A stretch of DNA of 64,000 bases from Bubalus kerabau (taxonomy: Eukaryota > Chordata > Mammalia > Artiodactyla > Bovidae): assembly GCF_029407905.1 (NCBI RefSeq), contig NC_073628.1:50489501-50553500 (forward strand). The letters are read 5' to 3'. This document shows, piece by piece, positions 23,219 to 35,001 of the stretch (position 1 is the first letter of the stretch; every line of letters starts with the position of its first letter). Under the pieces are notes generated by a model, which ran no database searches, had not been told where the DNA came from, and saw only the letters and a list, made by a program, of their open reading frames with translations. Made by a program: the position numbers and the translations under genes.

Positions 23219-25404
23219 GAATAGAAATGTGAACTTTCGCAGGCAGGAATCCCTCAGAAGAAATGGAGTAGCCATCGTGGTCAACAAAAGAGTTCGAAAT
23301 GCAGTACTTAGATGCAATCTCAAAAACAACAGAATGATCTCTGTTCGTTTCCAAGGCAAACCATTCAATATCACAGTAATCCAATCTATGCCCCAACCAG
23401 TAACATCGAAGAAGCTGAAGTTGAACAGTTCTATGAAGACCTACAAGACCTTTTAGAACTAACACCCAAAAAAGATGTCCTTTTCATTATAGGGGACTGG
23501 AATGCAAAAGTAGGAAGTCAAGAAACGCCTGGAGTAACAGGCAAATTTGGCCTTGTAATACAGAATGAAGCAGGGCAAAGACTAATAGAGTTTTGCCAAG
23601 AAAATGCACTGGTCATAGAAAACACCCTCTTCCAACAACACAAGAGAAGACTCTACACATGGACATCACCAGATGGTCAACACCAAAATCAGATTGATTA
23701 TATTCTTTGCAGCCAAAGATGGAGAAGCTCTATACAGTCAGCAAAAACAAGACCAGGAGCTGACTGTGGCTCAGATCATGAACTCCTTATTGCCAAATTC
23801 AGACTTAAATTGAAGAAAGTAGGGAAAACTACTAGACCCATTCAGGTATGACCTAAATCAAATCCCTTATGATTATACAGTGGAAGTGAGAATTAGATTT
23901 AAGGGACTAGATCTGATAGATAGAGTGCCCGATGAACTATGGACTGAGGTTCATGACATTGTACATGAGACAGGGATCGAGACCATCCCCATGGAAAAGA
24001 AATGCAAAAAAGCAAAATGGCTGTCTGGGGAGGCCTTACAAATAGCTGTGAAAAGAAGAGAAGCAAAAAGCAAAGGAGCAAAGGAAAGATATAAGCATCT
24101 AAATGCAGAGTTCCAAAGAATAGCAAGAAGAAATAAGAAAGCCTTCTTTAGCGATCAATGCAAAGAAATAGAGGAAAACAACAGAATGGGAAAGATTAGA
24201 GATCTCTTCAAGAAAACTAGAGATACCAAGGGAACATTTCATGCAAAGATGGGCTTGATAAAGGACAGAAATGGTAGGGACCTAACAGAAGCAGAAGATA
24301 TTAAGAAGAGGTGGCAAGAATACACAGAAGAACTGTACAAAAAAGATCTTCACGACCCAGATAATCACGATGGTGTGATCACTGACCTAGAGCCAGACAT
24401 CCTGGAATGTGAAGTCAAGTGGGCCTTAGAAAGCATCACTATGAACAAAACTAGTGGAAGTGATGGAATTCCAGTTGAGCTATTTCAAATCCTGAAAGAT
24501 GATGCTGTGAAAGTGCTGCACTCAATATGCCAGCAAATTTGGAAAACTCAGCAGTGGCCACAGGACTGGAAAAGGTCAGTTTTCATTCCAGTCCCAAAGA
24601 AATCAAGATTACTGGGAGAATTATCAATAATCTCAGATATGCAGATGATACCACTCTGATGGCAGAAAATGAAGAGGAACTACAGAACCTGATGAGGATG
24701 AAAGAGGAGAGTAAAGAAGCTGGCTGAGAACTCAGCATTCAGAAAACTAAAATCATGGCATCCAGTCCTATCACTCCATGCAAATAGAAGGGGAAAAAGC
24801 AAAAACAGTAACATTTTATTTTCTTGGGCTCCAAAACCACTACAGATGGTAACTGAAGCCACAAAATTAAAAGACATTTGCTCCTTGGAAGAAAAACAAT
24901 AATAATTCTAGACAATGAATTAAAAAGCATAGACATCGTTTTGCTGACAAAGGTCTGTATAGTCAAAGCTATGATTTTTCTGGTAGTCATGTATGGATGG
25001 GAGAGTTGGACCATAAAGAAGGCTGAGGACCAAAGAACTGATGCTTTCGAATTGTATTGGAGAAGACTCTTGAGAGTTTCTTGGACTGCAAGGAGATCCA
25101 ACCAGTCCATCCTAAAGGAAATCAAACTCTGAATGTTCATTGGAAGGACTGATGCTGAAGCTGAAGCTCCAATACTTTGGCCACCTGATGCAAAGAGCCG
25201 ACTCACTGGAAAAGACCCTGATGCTGGGAAACATTGAGGGCAGGAGGAGAAGAGGGTGACATAGAATTATATGGTTAGATGATATCACCAACTATGGACA
25301 TGAATTTGAGGACACTCGGAGATGGTGAAGGACAGGGAAGTCTGGTGTGCTGCAGTCCATGGGGTCTCAAATAGTCAGACATTACTTAGCAGCTCAACAA
25401 CAAC
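23219..25404 (+). repeat. BovB LINE with endonuclease and RT fragments, internal deletion
   Basis: Two long plus-strand frames read as BovB ORF2. The 23312-23851 frame carries the C-terminal half of the AP-type endonuclease (GDWNAKVG, TWTSPDG, NQIDYIL, GSDHELL). The 23880-24659 frame carries the linker and the start of RT (ending FIPVPKK). Sequence then jumps at about 24600 directly to the catalytic YADD block (24638). Roughly 500 bp of RT, including the FIDYAKAFD motif seen in the 33.5-kb copy, is missing. The 3' end is complete (to CAGCTCAACAACAA). 5'-truncated and inactive. Confidence 0.95.
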
Positions 25405-25479
25405 TCTGATAAGGAGGGGCCTCTGAAAATTTTTACTGCTTTAACTCTACTCAAGAAACTTTAGTAACATATAGGAAAA

Positions 25480-25605
25480 GAATCTGAAAAAGAATAGATA
25501 TATATATGTGTATAACTGAATTACTTTGATGTACACCTGAAACTAACACAATATTATAAATCAACTATACCCCAATATAAAATGAAATTTAAAAATAAAA
25601 TATAA
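25480..25605 (+). repeat. L1 3' UTR end
   Basis: ATATGTGTATAACTGAATTA, CACCTGAAACTAACACAATA and ACTATACCCCAATATAAAAT match the artiodactyl L1 3' terminus, ending in an A-rich tail. Confidence 0.82.
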
Positions 25606-26401
25606 AAGAGGACTGTCTTGCTAAAAAAAGTCTGAATTATTATTACCTCCTTCAAATATTCTGAGTCCCACTCTTCCTCCTTTCCTACTGGGTCTCTGAT
25701 TATACAAATGTTAGATCTATTGCTACAGATTCAAAGGTCCTTGGGATTCTGTTCATTTATTTTCTGCCCATCTTCTCTCTGTTTTTCAGACGAGCCATTT
25801 TTCTGCCCTGTGTGTGTGCTCACTGACTCTTCCCTCTGTCACATTCATTTTGTTGTTGAGTCTGTCCAGTGAGGGCTCACGTTTATTTATGGAGGACTGC
25901 TTAAAATGTCCATTATTATATATTTTTTTCCATTCTGAGACTTCCATTTTATTCTCCTCATATATTTCATTTATTTGTTTAGACCTTCTATTTTACCTTT
26001 TGTTTCAGGAGCGGCATTAGCTGCCCACTCTGCGGTGGCTGCTTTACAATCCTTGTCGGTTAATGCAGCGTCTGTGTCAGCACAGCATCCATGGATTGTG
26101 TTTTCTTGTTCATGTTGAGATGATCCTTGTTATAAGTGAGTTTTTGGTTGTATTCTATCTATTTGTATTGTATTGTTGTGAGATCCTGGATCCTATTTCT
26201 CTCTTCTGCAGGCAGTCACTCAGTGAAGGTATAGTGTACAGGTTGACGTGAAAGTGGGAGTTCAGCTCCCTTTTGACCACACTGATGCCTCCTGATAAAA
26301 CTGGAGCATTTACTAACACTGCCTCATTGCTGTTTAGTGAGCGTATAAGTTATGTTCACCTCTGGGCTTCCATGATGTGCGGCAAGGCACAATGGATCAA
26401 G
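25606..26401 (-). repeat. Probable old L1-derived sequence, minus orientation
   Basis: T-rich sequence with CTTCCTCCTTTCCTACTGGG and TTCATTTATTTTCTGCCCAT resembling antisense old L1, followed by sequence of uncertain origin. No open frame of interest. Confidence 0.35.
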
Positions 26402-26816
26402 AGTGCCAACTACATAAATCGCAGCAAGAGCTTTTTTGATCCACCTCCTAGAGAAATATAAAGAAAAAGAAGCAAACAGGACCTAATTAAACTTAAAAGT
26501 TTCTGCACAGCAAAGGAAACCATCAACAAAACAAAACAAAACAAACAACCCACAGAATGGGAGAAAATATTTGCAAATGGCACAGCTGACAGGAATTAAT
26601 CTCCAAAATATACAAACAGCTCATGCAGATCTATGCCAAGAAACCAAAAAAAAAAAAAAAAAAAAAACAATAAAAAATATGCAGAAGATCTAAATAGTTT
26701 TCCAAGGAAGAAATAGAAATGGCCAAGGACACATGAAAAGATGCTCAACATCAGTAATAATTAGAGAAACACAAATCAAAACTGCAACAATGTATCACCA
26801 CACACCGGTCAGTATC

Positions 26817-28938
26817 AGTTCACTTCAGTTCAGTTGCTCAGTCGTGTCCATCACCAACTCATGTCCATTGAGTCGGTGATGCCATCAAACCATCTTATCC
26901 TCTGTCATCCCCTTCTCCTCCCACCTTCAATCTTTCCCAGCATGAGGGTCTTTTCCAAGGAGTCAGTTCTTTGCACCAGGTGGCCAAAGTATGGAGTTTC
27001 AGCTTCAGGATCAGTCCTTCCAATGAACATTCAGGACTCATCTCCTTTAGGATGGACTGGATTGATCTCCTTACTGTCCAAGGGACTCTCAAGAGTCTTC
27101 TCCAACATCACAGTTCAAAAGCATCAATTCTTGGTGATCAGCTTTCTTTATAGTCCAACTCTCACATCCGTACATGACTACTGGGAAAATCATAGCTTTG
27201 ATTACACGACCTTTGTTGGCAAAGCAATGTCTCTGCTTCTGAATATGCTGTCTAGGTTGGTCATAGCTTTTCTTCCAAGGAGCAAGCGTCTTTTAATTTC
27301 ATGGCTGCAGTCACCATCTGCAGTAATTTTGGAGTCCCCCCAAAAAAGTTTGTAACTGTTTCCACTGTTTCCCCATCTATTTACCATGAAATAATGGAAC
27401 CAGATGCCATGATCTTAGTTTTCTGAATGTTGAGTTTTAGGTCAATTTTTTCACTCTCCTCTTTCACTTTCATCAAGAGGCTCTTTAGTTCTTCTTCACT
27501 TTCTGCCATAAGGGTGGTGTCATCTGCATATCTGAGGTGATTGATATTTCTCCTGGCAATCTTGATTCTAGCTTGTGCTTCATCCAGCCCAGCGATTCTC
27601 ATGATGTACTCTGCATATAAGTTAAATAAGCAGGGTGACAATATACAAACTTGATGTACTCCTTTCCCGATTTGGAATATCTGTTGTTCCATATCCAGTT
27701 CTAACTGTTGCTTCTTGACCTGCGTACAGATTTCTCAGGAGGCAGGTCAGGTGGTCTGGTATTCCCATATCTTGAAGAATTTTCCAGTTTGTTGTGATCC
27801 ACACAGTCAAAGGCTTTGGCATAGTCAATAAAGCAGATATAGATGTTTTTCGGAAACTCTCTTGCTTTTTTGATGGTCAAACAGATGTTGGCACTTTGAT
27901 CTCTGGTTCCTCTGCCTTTTCTAAATCCAGCTTACACATCTGGAAATTCAGGGTTCACTGTTGGAGCCTGGCTTGGAGAATTTGGGGCATTACTTTGCTA
28001 TTTCAAGTGAAATGAGTGCAATTGTGCGGTAGTCTGAGCATTGTTTGGCATTGCCTTTCTTTGGGATTGGAAAGCTGACCTTTTCCAGTCCTGTGCCACT
28101 GCTCAGTTTTCCAAATTTGCTGGCATGTTGAGTGCAACACTTTCACAGCATCATCTTTTAGGATTTGAAATAGCTCAACTGGAATTCTATCACCTGCCCT
28201 AGCTTTGTTCATGATGCTTCCTAAGGCCCACTTGACTTCACATTCCAGGATATCTGGCTCTAGGTGAGTGATCACACCATCATGATTATCTGGGTCTTGA
28301 AGATCTTTTTTGTATAGTTCTTCTGTGCATTCTTGCCACCTCTTCTTAATATCTTTTGCTTCTGTTAGGTCCATACCACTTCTGTCTTTATTGTGTCCAT
28401 CTTTTCATGAAAAGTTCCCTTGGTATCTCTAATTTTCTTTCCCATTCTATTGTTATCCTCTATTTCTTTGCATTGATCACTGAGGAAGGCTTTCTTATCT
28501 CTCCTTGCTATTCTTTGGAACTCTGCATTCAAATTGGCATATCTTTCCTTTTCTCCTTTGCCTTTTGCTTCTCTTCTTTTCACAGCTATTTGTAAGGCTT
28601 CCTCATACAACCATTTTGCCTTTTCGCATTTTTTTCTTGGGAATGGGCTTGATCACTGCCTCCTGTACAATGTCAGGGACATGTGTCTTTAGTTCTTCAG
28701 GCACTCTATCAGATCTAATCTCTTGAATCTATATGTCACTTAATGTGTATAATTGAAAGGGATTTGATTTAGGTCATACCTGAATGGTCTAGTGGTTTCC
28801 CTACTTTCTTCAATTTAAGTCTGAATTTGGCAATAAGGAGTTCATGATCTGAGCCACAGTCAGCTCCCGGTCTTGTTCTTGCTGACTGTATAGAGCTTCT
28901 CCATCTTTGGCTGCAAAGAATATAATCAATCTGATTTC
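26817..28938 (-). repeat. BovB LINE nested in L1
   Basis: Antisense BovB, 3' end at 26817 (CAGTTGCTCAGTCGTGTCCA), extending into the endonuclease/RT ORF up to the DYIL region (28930). Minus-strand frames give the SPCLFNLYAEYIMR and NHLRYADDTTLMAESEEEL blocks (27381-27692), the DHLTCLLRNLYAG block (27622-27828) and the HDGVITHLEPDILECEVKWA block (28003-28374), each in a different frame. The L1 flank TCAGTAT/TCAGTAA suggests a short TSD. Confidence 0.93.
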
Positions 28939-29229
28939 AGTAATGGCCAGTGTCAAAAAATCTATGAAAGATAAATGCTAGAGAGGGTGTGGAGAAATGG
29001 GAACCCTGTTACACTGTTGGTGGGAATGTATGGGCAGTAGGGAGGGTCCTTAAAAAACTAAGAACTACCATATGATCCAGCAGTCCCACTCTTGGGCATA
29101 TATCTGGAGAATACAATCATCCAAAAGGATATATGCACCTCAGTGTTCATTGTAGCAGTATTTACAATAGCCAAGACATGGAAGAAACCTAGATGTCCAT
29201 TGACAGATGAAAAGATAAAGAAGATGTGA

Positions 29230-29274
29230 GATATATATATATATACATATATATATATATGTATATATATATAT
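29230..29274. repeat. (AT)n microsatellite in L1
   Basis: About 45 bp of nearly pure AT, with ATAC and GTAT interruptions, at the same L1 position that expanded near 8508. It directly abuts the Bov-A2 insertion. Confidence 0.9.
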
Positions 29275-29543
29275 GCTATGCTAAGTCGCTTCAGTCGTGT
29301 CCGACTCTGTGTGACCCCATAGACGGCAGCCCACCAGGCTCCGTCGTCCCTGAGATTCTCCAGGCAAGAATACTGGAGTGGGTTGCCATTTCCTTCTCCA
29401 GTGCATGAAAAGAGAAAAGTGAAAGTGAAGTCGCTCAGTCGTGTCCGACTCTTAGCGACCCCATAGACTGCAGCCTACTAGGCTCCTCCGTCCATGGGAT
29501 TTTCCAGGCAAGAGTACTGGAGTGGGGTGCCATTGCCTTCTCC
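29275..29543 (-). repeat. Bov-A2 SINE inside an AT/ATATCT tract
   Basis: Antisense dimer from GCTATGCTAAGTCGCTTCAG to GCCATTGCCTTCTCC. Inserted into the AT-rich microsatellite of the L1, so the TSD cannot be told from the tract. Low divergence. Confidence 0.94.
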
Positions 29544-29544
29544 A

Positions 29545-29586
29545 ATATCTATATCTATATCTATATCTATATCTATATATATATAG
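29545..29586. repeat. (ATATCT)n short tandem repeat
   Basis: Six or so CTATAT hexamers following the Bov-A2. The unit differs from the pure AT on the other side of the SINE. Confidence 0.88.
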
Positions 29587-30069
29587 TGGAAGATTAGCCC
29601 ATATAAATAATAAAATAACGCCATTTGCAGCAACGTAGACGGACCTAGAGATCATTATACTAAATGAAGTAAGTCACAGAGAAAGACAAATATCATAATA
29701 TCACCCATATGTGGAATCTAATATTAAAAATATATTAATGGACTTACAAAGCAGAAGCAGACTTATAAATATCAAAAACAAGCTTATGCTTACTAAAGGG
29801 AAAATATGGAGGGAGGGATAAAACAGGAGCTTGGGATAAACACTTGTACATTTGTATATATAATATAAATTCTCAGAAAGGGCTTACTGAATAGCACAGG
29901 GAAATCCATTCAATATTCTACAATAACCTATATGAGAAAAAAGTCTAAAATAGAATGAATATATGTACATGTATAACTGAATCACTTTGCTGTATACCTG
30001 AAACTAACACAACATTGCTAATCAATTATATTTCAATAAAATAAAGTATTTTAACAAAAGTGCCAACTA

Positions 30070-30741
30070 GCACCACATCACCTGCCTTGTTCAGCTTCCC
30101 CTGAACATGAGAGCATGTTGGGCTGGATTCCACAAGGGATCCTTGTGGGACTTGCTCAGCTTCATGATCAAAGAAAAGAACCCAGAGTCAGCAACAGAGA
30201 CATCAGTGGTTTAATGGATGAGGGACTTGACACATCTGAAGCAAGGTCTGGGAGCTCAAGAATCTTTCATCTGTTGATAAGTCTTCTGCAGTTCTCTTTA
30301 CTACAATTCCTTTATTCCCTTTGTATCTCTTGACTGTTATTTCAAAGGGGTCTAATGGCAGAGGACAGCCCAATGTATGCTTGGTCCACCATCATGAAAT
30401 GAAGTTCTTGTGCTTAACATAAGATCAACACTTGGGAGATGCTCCCTCAATGTCTGTGAAATTGAATTCAGTTAAATCCATAGTGTGGGGATTTTGGCAA
30501 TTATAACGTGTTGTTTATTGTACAACTTTTGAAGTTTCTTTGTGTTTACATTTGGATGTCAGATGGTTTGCTTTTATATTTTTAAACATGTAACTTAAAT
30601 AATAAATTTATTCTTTAGAAGTTTTCATTTAATTCTTAAAATGAAAGTTATTTAAATAAATTTTCAGAATAATTTTATGACATATGAATAAGACACATTC
30701 ATCTGCAATATATGTATGTATGGTGTGAGTATGTGTGTGTC
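30070..30741. other. Intergenic stretch, no gene
   Basis: No recognisable coding domain. The right half is AT-rich. Nothing further can be assigned. Confidence 0.45.
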
Positions 30742-30754
30742 CAACATACTTCAG

Positions 30755-31514
30755 TTCAGTTCAGTCTCTCAGTTGTGTCTGACTCTTTGCAACCCCATGA
30801 ATCGCAGCATGCCAGGCCTCCCTGTCCATCACCAACTCCCAGGTTCACCCAAACTCATGTCCATCAAGTCAGTGATGCCATCCAGCCATCTCATCCTCTG
30901 TCATCCCTTTCTTCTCCTGACCCCAATCCCTCCCAGCATCAGGGTCTTTTCCAACGAGTCAACTCTTTGCGTGAGGTGGCCAAAGTATTGGAGTTTCAGC
31001 TTCAGCATCAGTCCTTCCAATGAACACCCAGGGCTGATCTCCTTCAGAATGGACTGGTTGGATTTCCTTGCAGTCCAAGGGATTCTCAAGAGTCTTTTCC
31101 AACACCACAGTTCAAAAGCATTGATCTTCAGCACTCAGCTGTCTTCACAGTCCAATTTTCACATCCATACATGACCACTGGAAAAACCATAGCCTTGACT
31201 AGACAGACCTTTGTTGGCAAAGTAATGCCTCTGCTTTTGAATATGCTATCTAGGTTGGTCATAACTCTCCTTCCAAGGAGTAAGTGTCTTAATTTCATGG
31301 CTGCAGTCACCATCTGCAGTGATTTTGGAGCCCCCAAAAATAAAGTCTGACAGTTTCCACTGTTTCCCCATCTATTTCCCATGAAGTGATGGGACCAGAT
31401 GCCATGATCTTCGTTTTCTGAATGTTGAGCCAACTTTTTCACTCTCCTCTTTCACTTTCATCAAGAGGGTTTTGAGTTCCTCTTCACTTTCTGCCATAAG
31501 GGTGGTGTCATCTG
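30755..31514 (-). repeat. BovB LINE 3' portion with 13-bp TSD
   Basis: Antisense 3' end at 30755 (TTCAGTTCAGTCTCTCAG) to just short of the YADD region (GGTGGTGTCATCTG). CAACATACTTCAG at 30742-30754 is exactly repeated at 31515-31527, so the insert is 760 bp. Minus-strand frames (30901-31134, 31128-31442) are RT C-terminal fragments. Confidence 0.95.
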
Positions 31515-31527
31515 CAACATACTTCAG

Positions 31528-32171
31528 CTATATTGAATTAACATTGCAATTATTATTGCAAAGCCAACTATTCTTTGGAGGTCTTAATCAGCAATATAAT
31601 TCCATTGTCAATATTAATCTAAATTAATTTACTAAATTTATACCAAAATCTTAATTTTCTAAGTAACCCTCAAATTCAGATTTGGAATTGTTTGGTCTTG
31701 CTTTATTAAAACCAAAGATATTTTAGACATGTTTTCAGGGATCTGATTTTTGATTCAGAATTTCCAATAATGAAAACTCTTGAAGACTTCCAGAGTAATT
31801 TAATCAATTTCTCTTGCTACAGGCTGACATCTAAACCTTTGTACAGATGTCTCAAGATAATGCACTCCATCTTTCAGTAAAACATTTCCATGCTTATTAC
31901 ACTCTTGGGAACATCTTCTTTATATCTGACCTGATCCAATTTTGGCTTGTATCCTTTCTTGTGTCTCTTGACATTTTTAAGAAGAGTGGAACAACCTGGA
32001 AGCATTCACATAATCACCTAAAGAAGTTACTGCTTCATTGTCTGACTTTTGAGAAATGCCAAGAGCTATTCCCATTAAAGCTGAATAATGTCATAGGATG
32101 ATAATTAATTTGATCCCTAACTGTTCAGTGTCATTGCCCTCCACAAAGAAGTGATAAAGTATAATATATCC
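31528..32171. other. Intergenic stretch, no gene
   Basis: AT-rich, with one 84-codon plus frame (31847-32101) of ordinary composition and no domain I recognise. Confidence 0.45.
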
Positions 32172-32315
32172 AGTTGTCCCTTCTTATCCATGAGGGATTG
32201 GTTCCAGGTCTTGCCCAACTCCAATACCTAAATTCAGAGATCCTCAAAGCCCTTACAAAACTGGTCTAAGTGCCATTTATGAAGTCACGTGCCCCAAAGT
32301 CTTGCTGAGCCCTAT
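32172..32315 (+). mobile_element. MER2-like DNA transposon end
   Basis: CAGTTGTCCCTTCTTATCCA, then GAGGGATTGGTTCCAGGTCT, then a decayed interior with CCCTTACAAAACTGGTCTAA. This is the second member of the family in the window (compare 17090-17240). Confidence 0.7.
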
Positions 32316-32707
32316 TGTGAAAAATCTTTCAGTTCAGTTCAGTTCAGTCACTCAGTTGTGTCCAACTCTTTGCGACCCCATGAATTGCAGGACACCAGGC
32401 CTCCCTGTCCATCACCAACTCCCAGAATTTACCCAAACTCACGTCCATCAAGTCGCTGATGCCATCCAGCCATCTCATCCTCTGTCGTCCCCTTCTCCTC
32501 CTGCCCTCAATCACTCCCAGCATCAGGGTCTTTTCCAGTGAGACAATTCTTTGCATCAGGTGGCCAAAGTATTGGAGTTTAAGCTTCAGCATTTGTCCTT
32601 CCAATGAACACCCAGGATTGATATCCTTTAGGATGGACTGGTTGGATCTCCTTGCAGTCCAAGGGACTCTCAAGAGTCTTCTCCAACACCACAGTTCAAA
32701 AGCATCC

Positions 32708-32877
32708 GGTGCACTGGGACGACCCAGAGGGATGGAATGGGGAGGGAGGAGGGAGGAGGGCTCAGGATGGGGAACACATGTATACCTGTGGCGGATTCAT
32801 TTTGATATTTGGCAAATCTAATACAGTTATGTAAAGTTTAAAAATAAAATAAAATTAAAAAAAAAAAAAAAAAAAAA
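32708..32877 (+). repeat. L1-BT 3' end (170 bp) inside BovB
   Basis: L1 3' UTR (GTGCACTGGGACGACCCAGA, GGAGGGAGGAGGGAGGAGGG, GTTATGTAAAGTTTAAAAAT) with a poly(A) of about 20. CAAAAGCATCC at 32697-32707 and CAAAAGCGTCC at 32878-32888 are the TSD (10 of 11 matching). Severely 5'-truncated. Confidence 0.93.
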
Positions 32878-34215
32878 CAAAAGCGTCCATTCTTCGGTGC
32901 TCAGCTTTCTTCACAGTCCAACTCTCACATCCATACATAACCACAGGAAAAACCATAGCCTTGATTAGACAGACCTTTGTTGGCAAAGTAATGCCTCTGC
33001 TTTTGAATATGCTATCTAGGTTGGTCATAACTTTCCTTCCAAGGAGTAAGTGTCTTTTAATTTCATGGTGCAATCACCATCTGCAGTAATTTTGGAGCCC
33101 AAAAAAATAAAGTCTGACACTGTTCCCCATCTATTTGCCATGAAGTGATGGGACCAGATGCCATGATCTTAGTTTTCTGAATGTTGAGCTTTAAGCCAAC
33201 TTTTTCACTCTCCTTTTTCACTTTCATCAAGAGGCTTTTTAGTTCCTCTTCACTTTCTTCTATAAGGGTGGTGTCATCTGCATATCTGAGGTTATTGATA
33301 TTTCTCCCAGCAATCTTGATTCCAGCTTGTGCTTCTTCCAGTCCAGCGTTTCTCATGATGTACTCTGCATATAAGTTAAATAAACAGGGTGACAATATAC
33401 AGCCTTGACATACTCCTTATCCTATTTGGAACCAGTCTGTTGTTCCATGTCCAGTTCTAACTGTTGCTTACTGACCTGCATATAAGTTTCTCAAGAGGCA
33501 GGTCAGGTGGTCTGGTATTCCCATCTCTTTCAGAGTTTTCCACAGTTTATTGTGATCCACACAGTCAAAGGCTTTGGCATAGTCAATAAAGCAGAAATAG
33601 ATGTTTTTCTGGAACTCTCTTGCTTTTTCCATGATCCAGCACATGTTGGCAATTTGATCTCTGGTTCCTCTGCCTTTTCTAAAACCAGCTTGAACATCTG
33701 GAAGTTCACGGTTCACGTATTGCTGAAGCCTGGCTTGGAGAATTTTGAGCATTACTTTACTAGTGTGTGAGATGAGTGCAATTGTGCAGTAGTTTGAGCA
33801 TTCTTTGGCATTGCCTTTCTTTGGGACTGGAATGAAAACTGACCTTTTCCAGTCCTGTGGCCACTGCTGAGTTTTCCAAATTTGCTGGCATATTGAGTGC
33901 AGCACTTTTCACAGCATCATCTTTCAGGATTTGAAGTAGCTCAACTGGAATTCCATCACCTCCACTAGCTTTGTTCGTAGTGATGCTTTCTAAGGCCCAC
34001 TTGACTTCACATTCAGGATGTCTGGCTATAGGTGAATGTGAGTGATCACACCATCATGATTATCTGGGTCGTGAAGATCTTTTTTTGTACAGTTCTTCTG
34101 TGTATTCTTGCCACCACTTCTTAGTATCTTCTGCTTCTGTTAGGTCCACACCATTTCTGTCCTTTATCGAGCCCATCTTTGCATGAAATGTTCCCTTGGT
34201 ATCTCTAATTTTCTT

Positions 34216-34828
34216 TTTTTTTTTTTTTTTTTTAATTTTATTTTATTTTTAAACTTTACATAACTGTATTAGATTTGCCAAATATCAAAATGAATCCACC
34301 ACAGGTATACATGTGTTCCCCATCCTGAACCCTCCTCCCTCCTCCCTCCCCATTCCATCCCTCTGGGTCGTCCCAGTGCACCAGCCCCAAGCATCCAGTA
34401 TCGTGCATCGAACCTGGACTGGCATCTCATTTCATACATGATATTTTACATGTTTCAATGCCTTATGATCCAGCAATCCCACTGCTGGGCATACACACTG
34501 AGAAAACCAGAAGGGAAAGAGACACGAGTACCCCAATGTTCATCGCAGCACTGTTTATAATAGCCAGGACATGGAAGCAACCTAGATGTCCATCAGCAGA
34601 TGAATGGATAAGAAAGCTGTGGTACATATACACAATGGAGTATTATTCAGCCATTAAAAAGAATACATTTGAATCAGTTCTAATGAGGTGGATGAAACTG
34701 GAGCCTATTATACAGAGTGAAGTAAGCCAGAAAGAAAAACACCAATACAGTATACTAACACATATATATGGAATTTAGAAAGATGGTAACAATAACCCTG
34801 TGTACGAGACAGCAAAAGAGACACTGAG
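34216..34828. repeat. L1-BT copy with twin-priming inversion inside BovB
   Basis: 34216-34460 is antisense L1 3' end (poly-T, then AACTTTACATAACTGTATTA). From 34463 the sequence flips to sense ORF2 (TTATGATCCAGCAATCCCAC to ACGAGACAGCAAAAGAGACA). GTATCTCTAATTTTCTT at 34199-34215 recurs exactly at 34829-34845, a 17-bp TSD around the whole inverted structure. The 106-codon plus frame 34458-34778 is an L1 ORF2 C-terminal fragment. Confidence 0.95.
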
Positions 34829-35001
34829 GTATCTCTAATTTTCTTGAAGAGATCTCTAGTCTTTCCCATTCTGTTGTTTTCCTCTGTTTCTTTGCATTGA
34901 TCACTGAAGAAAGCTTTCTTATCTCTCCTTGCTATTCTTTGGAACTCTGCATTTAGATGCTTATATCTTTCCTTTTCTCCTTATATGGCAGCTAAATCTT
35001 T

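Larger units (their letters stand above)
26413..30058 (+). repeat. L1 LINE split by BovB and Bov-A2; 11-bp TSD
   Basis: L1 ORF2/3' UTR in three parts. The first is 26413-26816 (GGACCTAATTAAACTTAAAA, GAATGGGAGAAAATATTTGC). It resumes near 28939 (AATGGCCAGTGTCAAAAAAT, ACACTGTTGGTGGGAATGTA) and again at about 29587, ending in a 3' UTR with ACTGAATCACTTTGCTGTAT and CAATAAAATAAAG. AGTGCCAACTA occurs at 26402-26412 and again at 30059-30069, bracketing the full nest. All frames are broken. Confidence 0.9.
32330..34983 (-). repeat. BovB LINE carrying two later L1 insertions
   Basis: 3' end at 32330 (CAGTTCAGTTCAGTTCAGTC), running through the RT ORF. The 33468-33905 minus frame retains RT blocks FIPVPKK, GRGTRDQI and FIDYAKAFDCVDH. 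The 33063-33395 frame carries NNLRYADDTTL and the KLNIQKTKIM block. Both catalytic motifs survive but in separate frames. AAATCTTT at 32322-32329 and 34994-35001 may be the TSD, with about 10 bp of unassigned sequence at the right end. L1 copies sit at 32708-32877 and 34216-34828. Confidence 0.94.

Noticed and set aside
23312..24659. Two long plus-strand frames (179 and 259 codons) as a possible host gene
   Set aside because: They are BovB endonuclease and reverse-transcriptase segments (GDWNAKVG, GSDHELL, YADD nearby) with a frameshift and a deletion, followed by the BovB 3' end.
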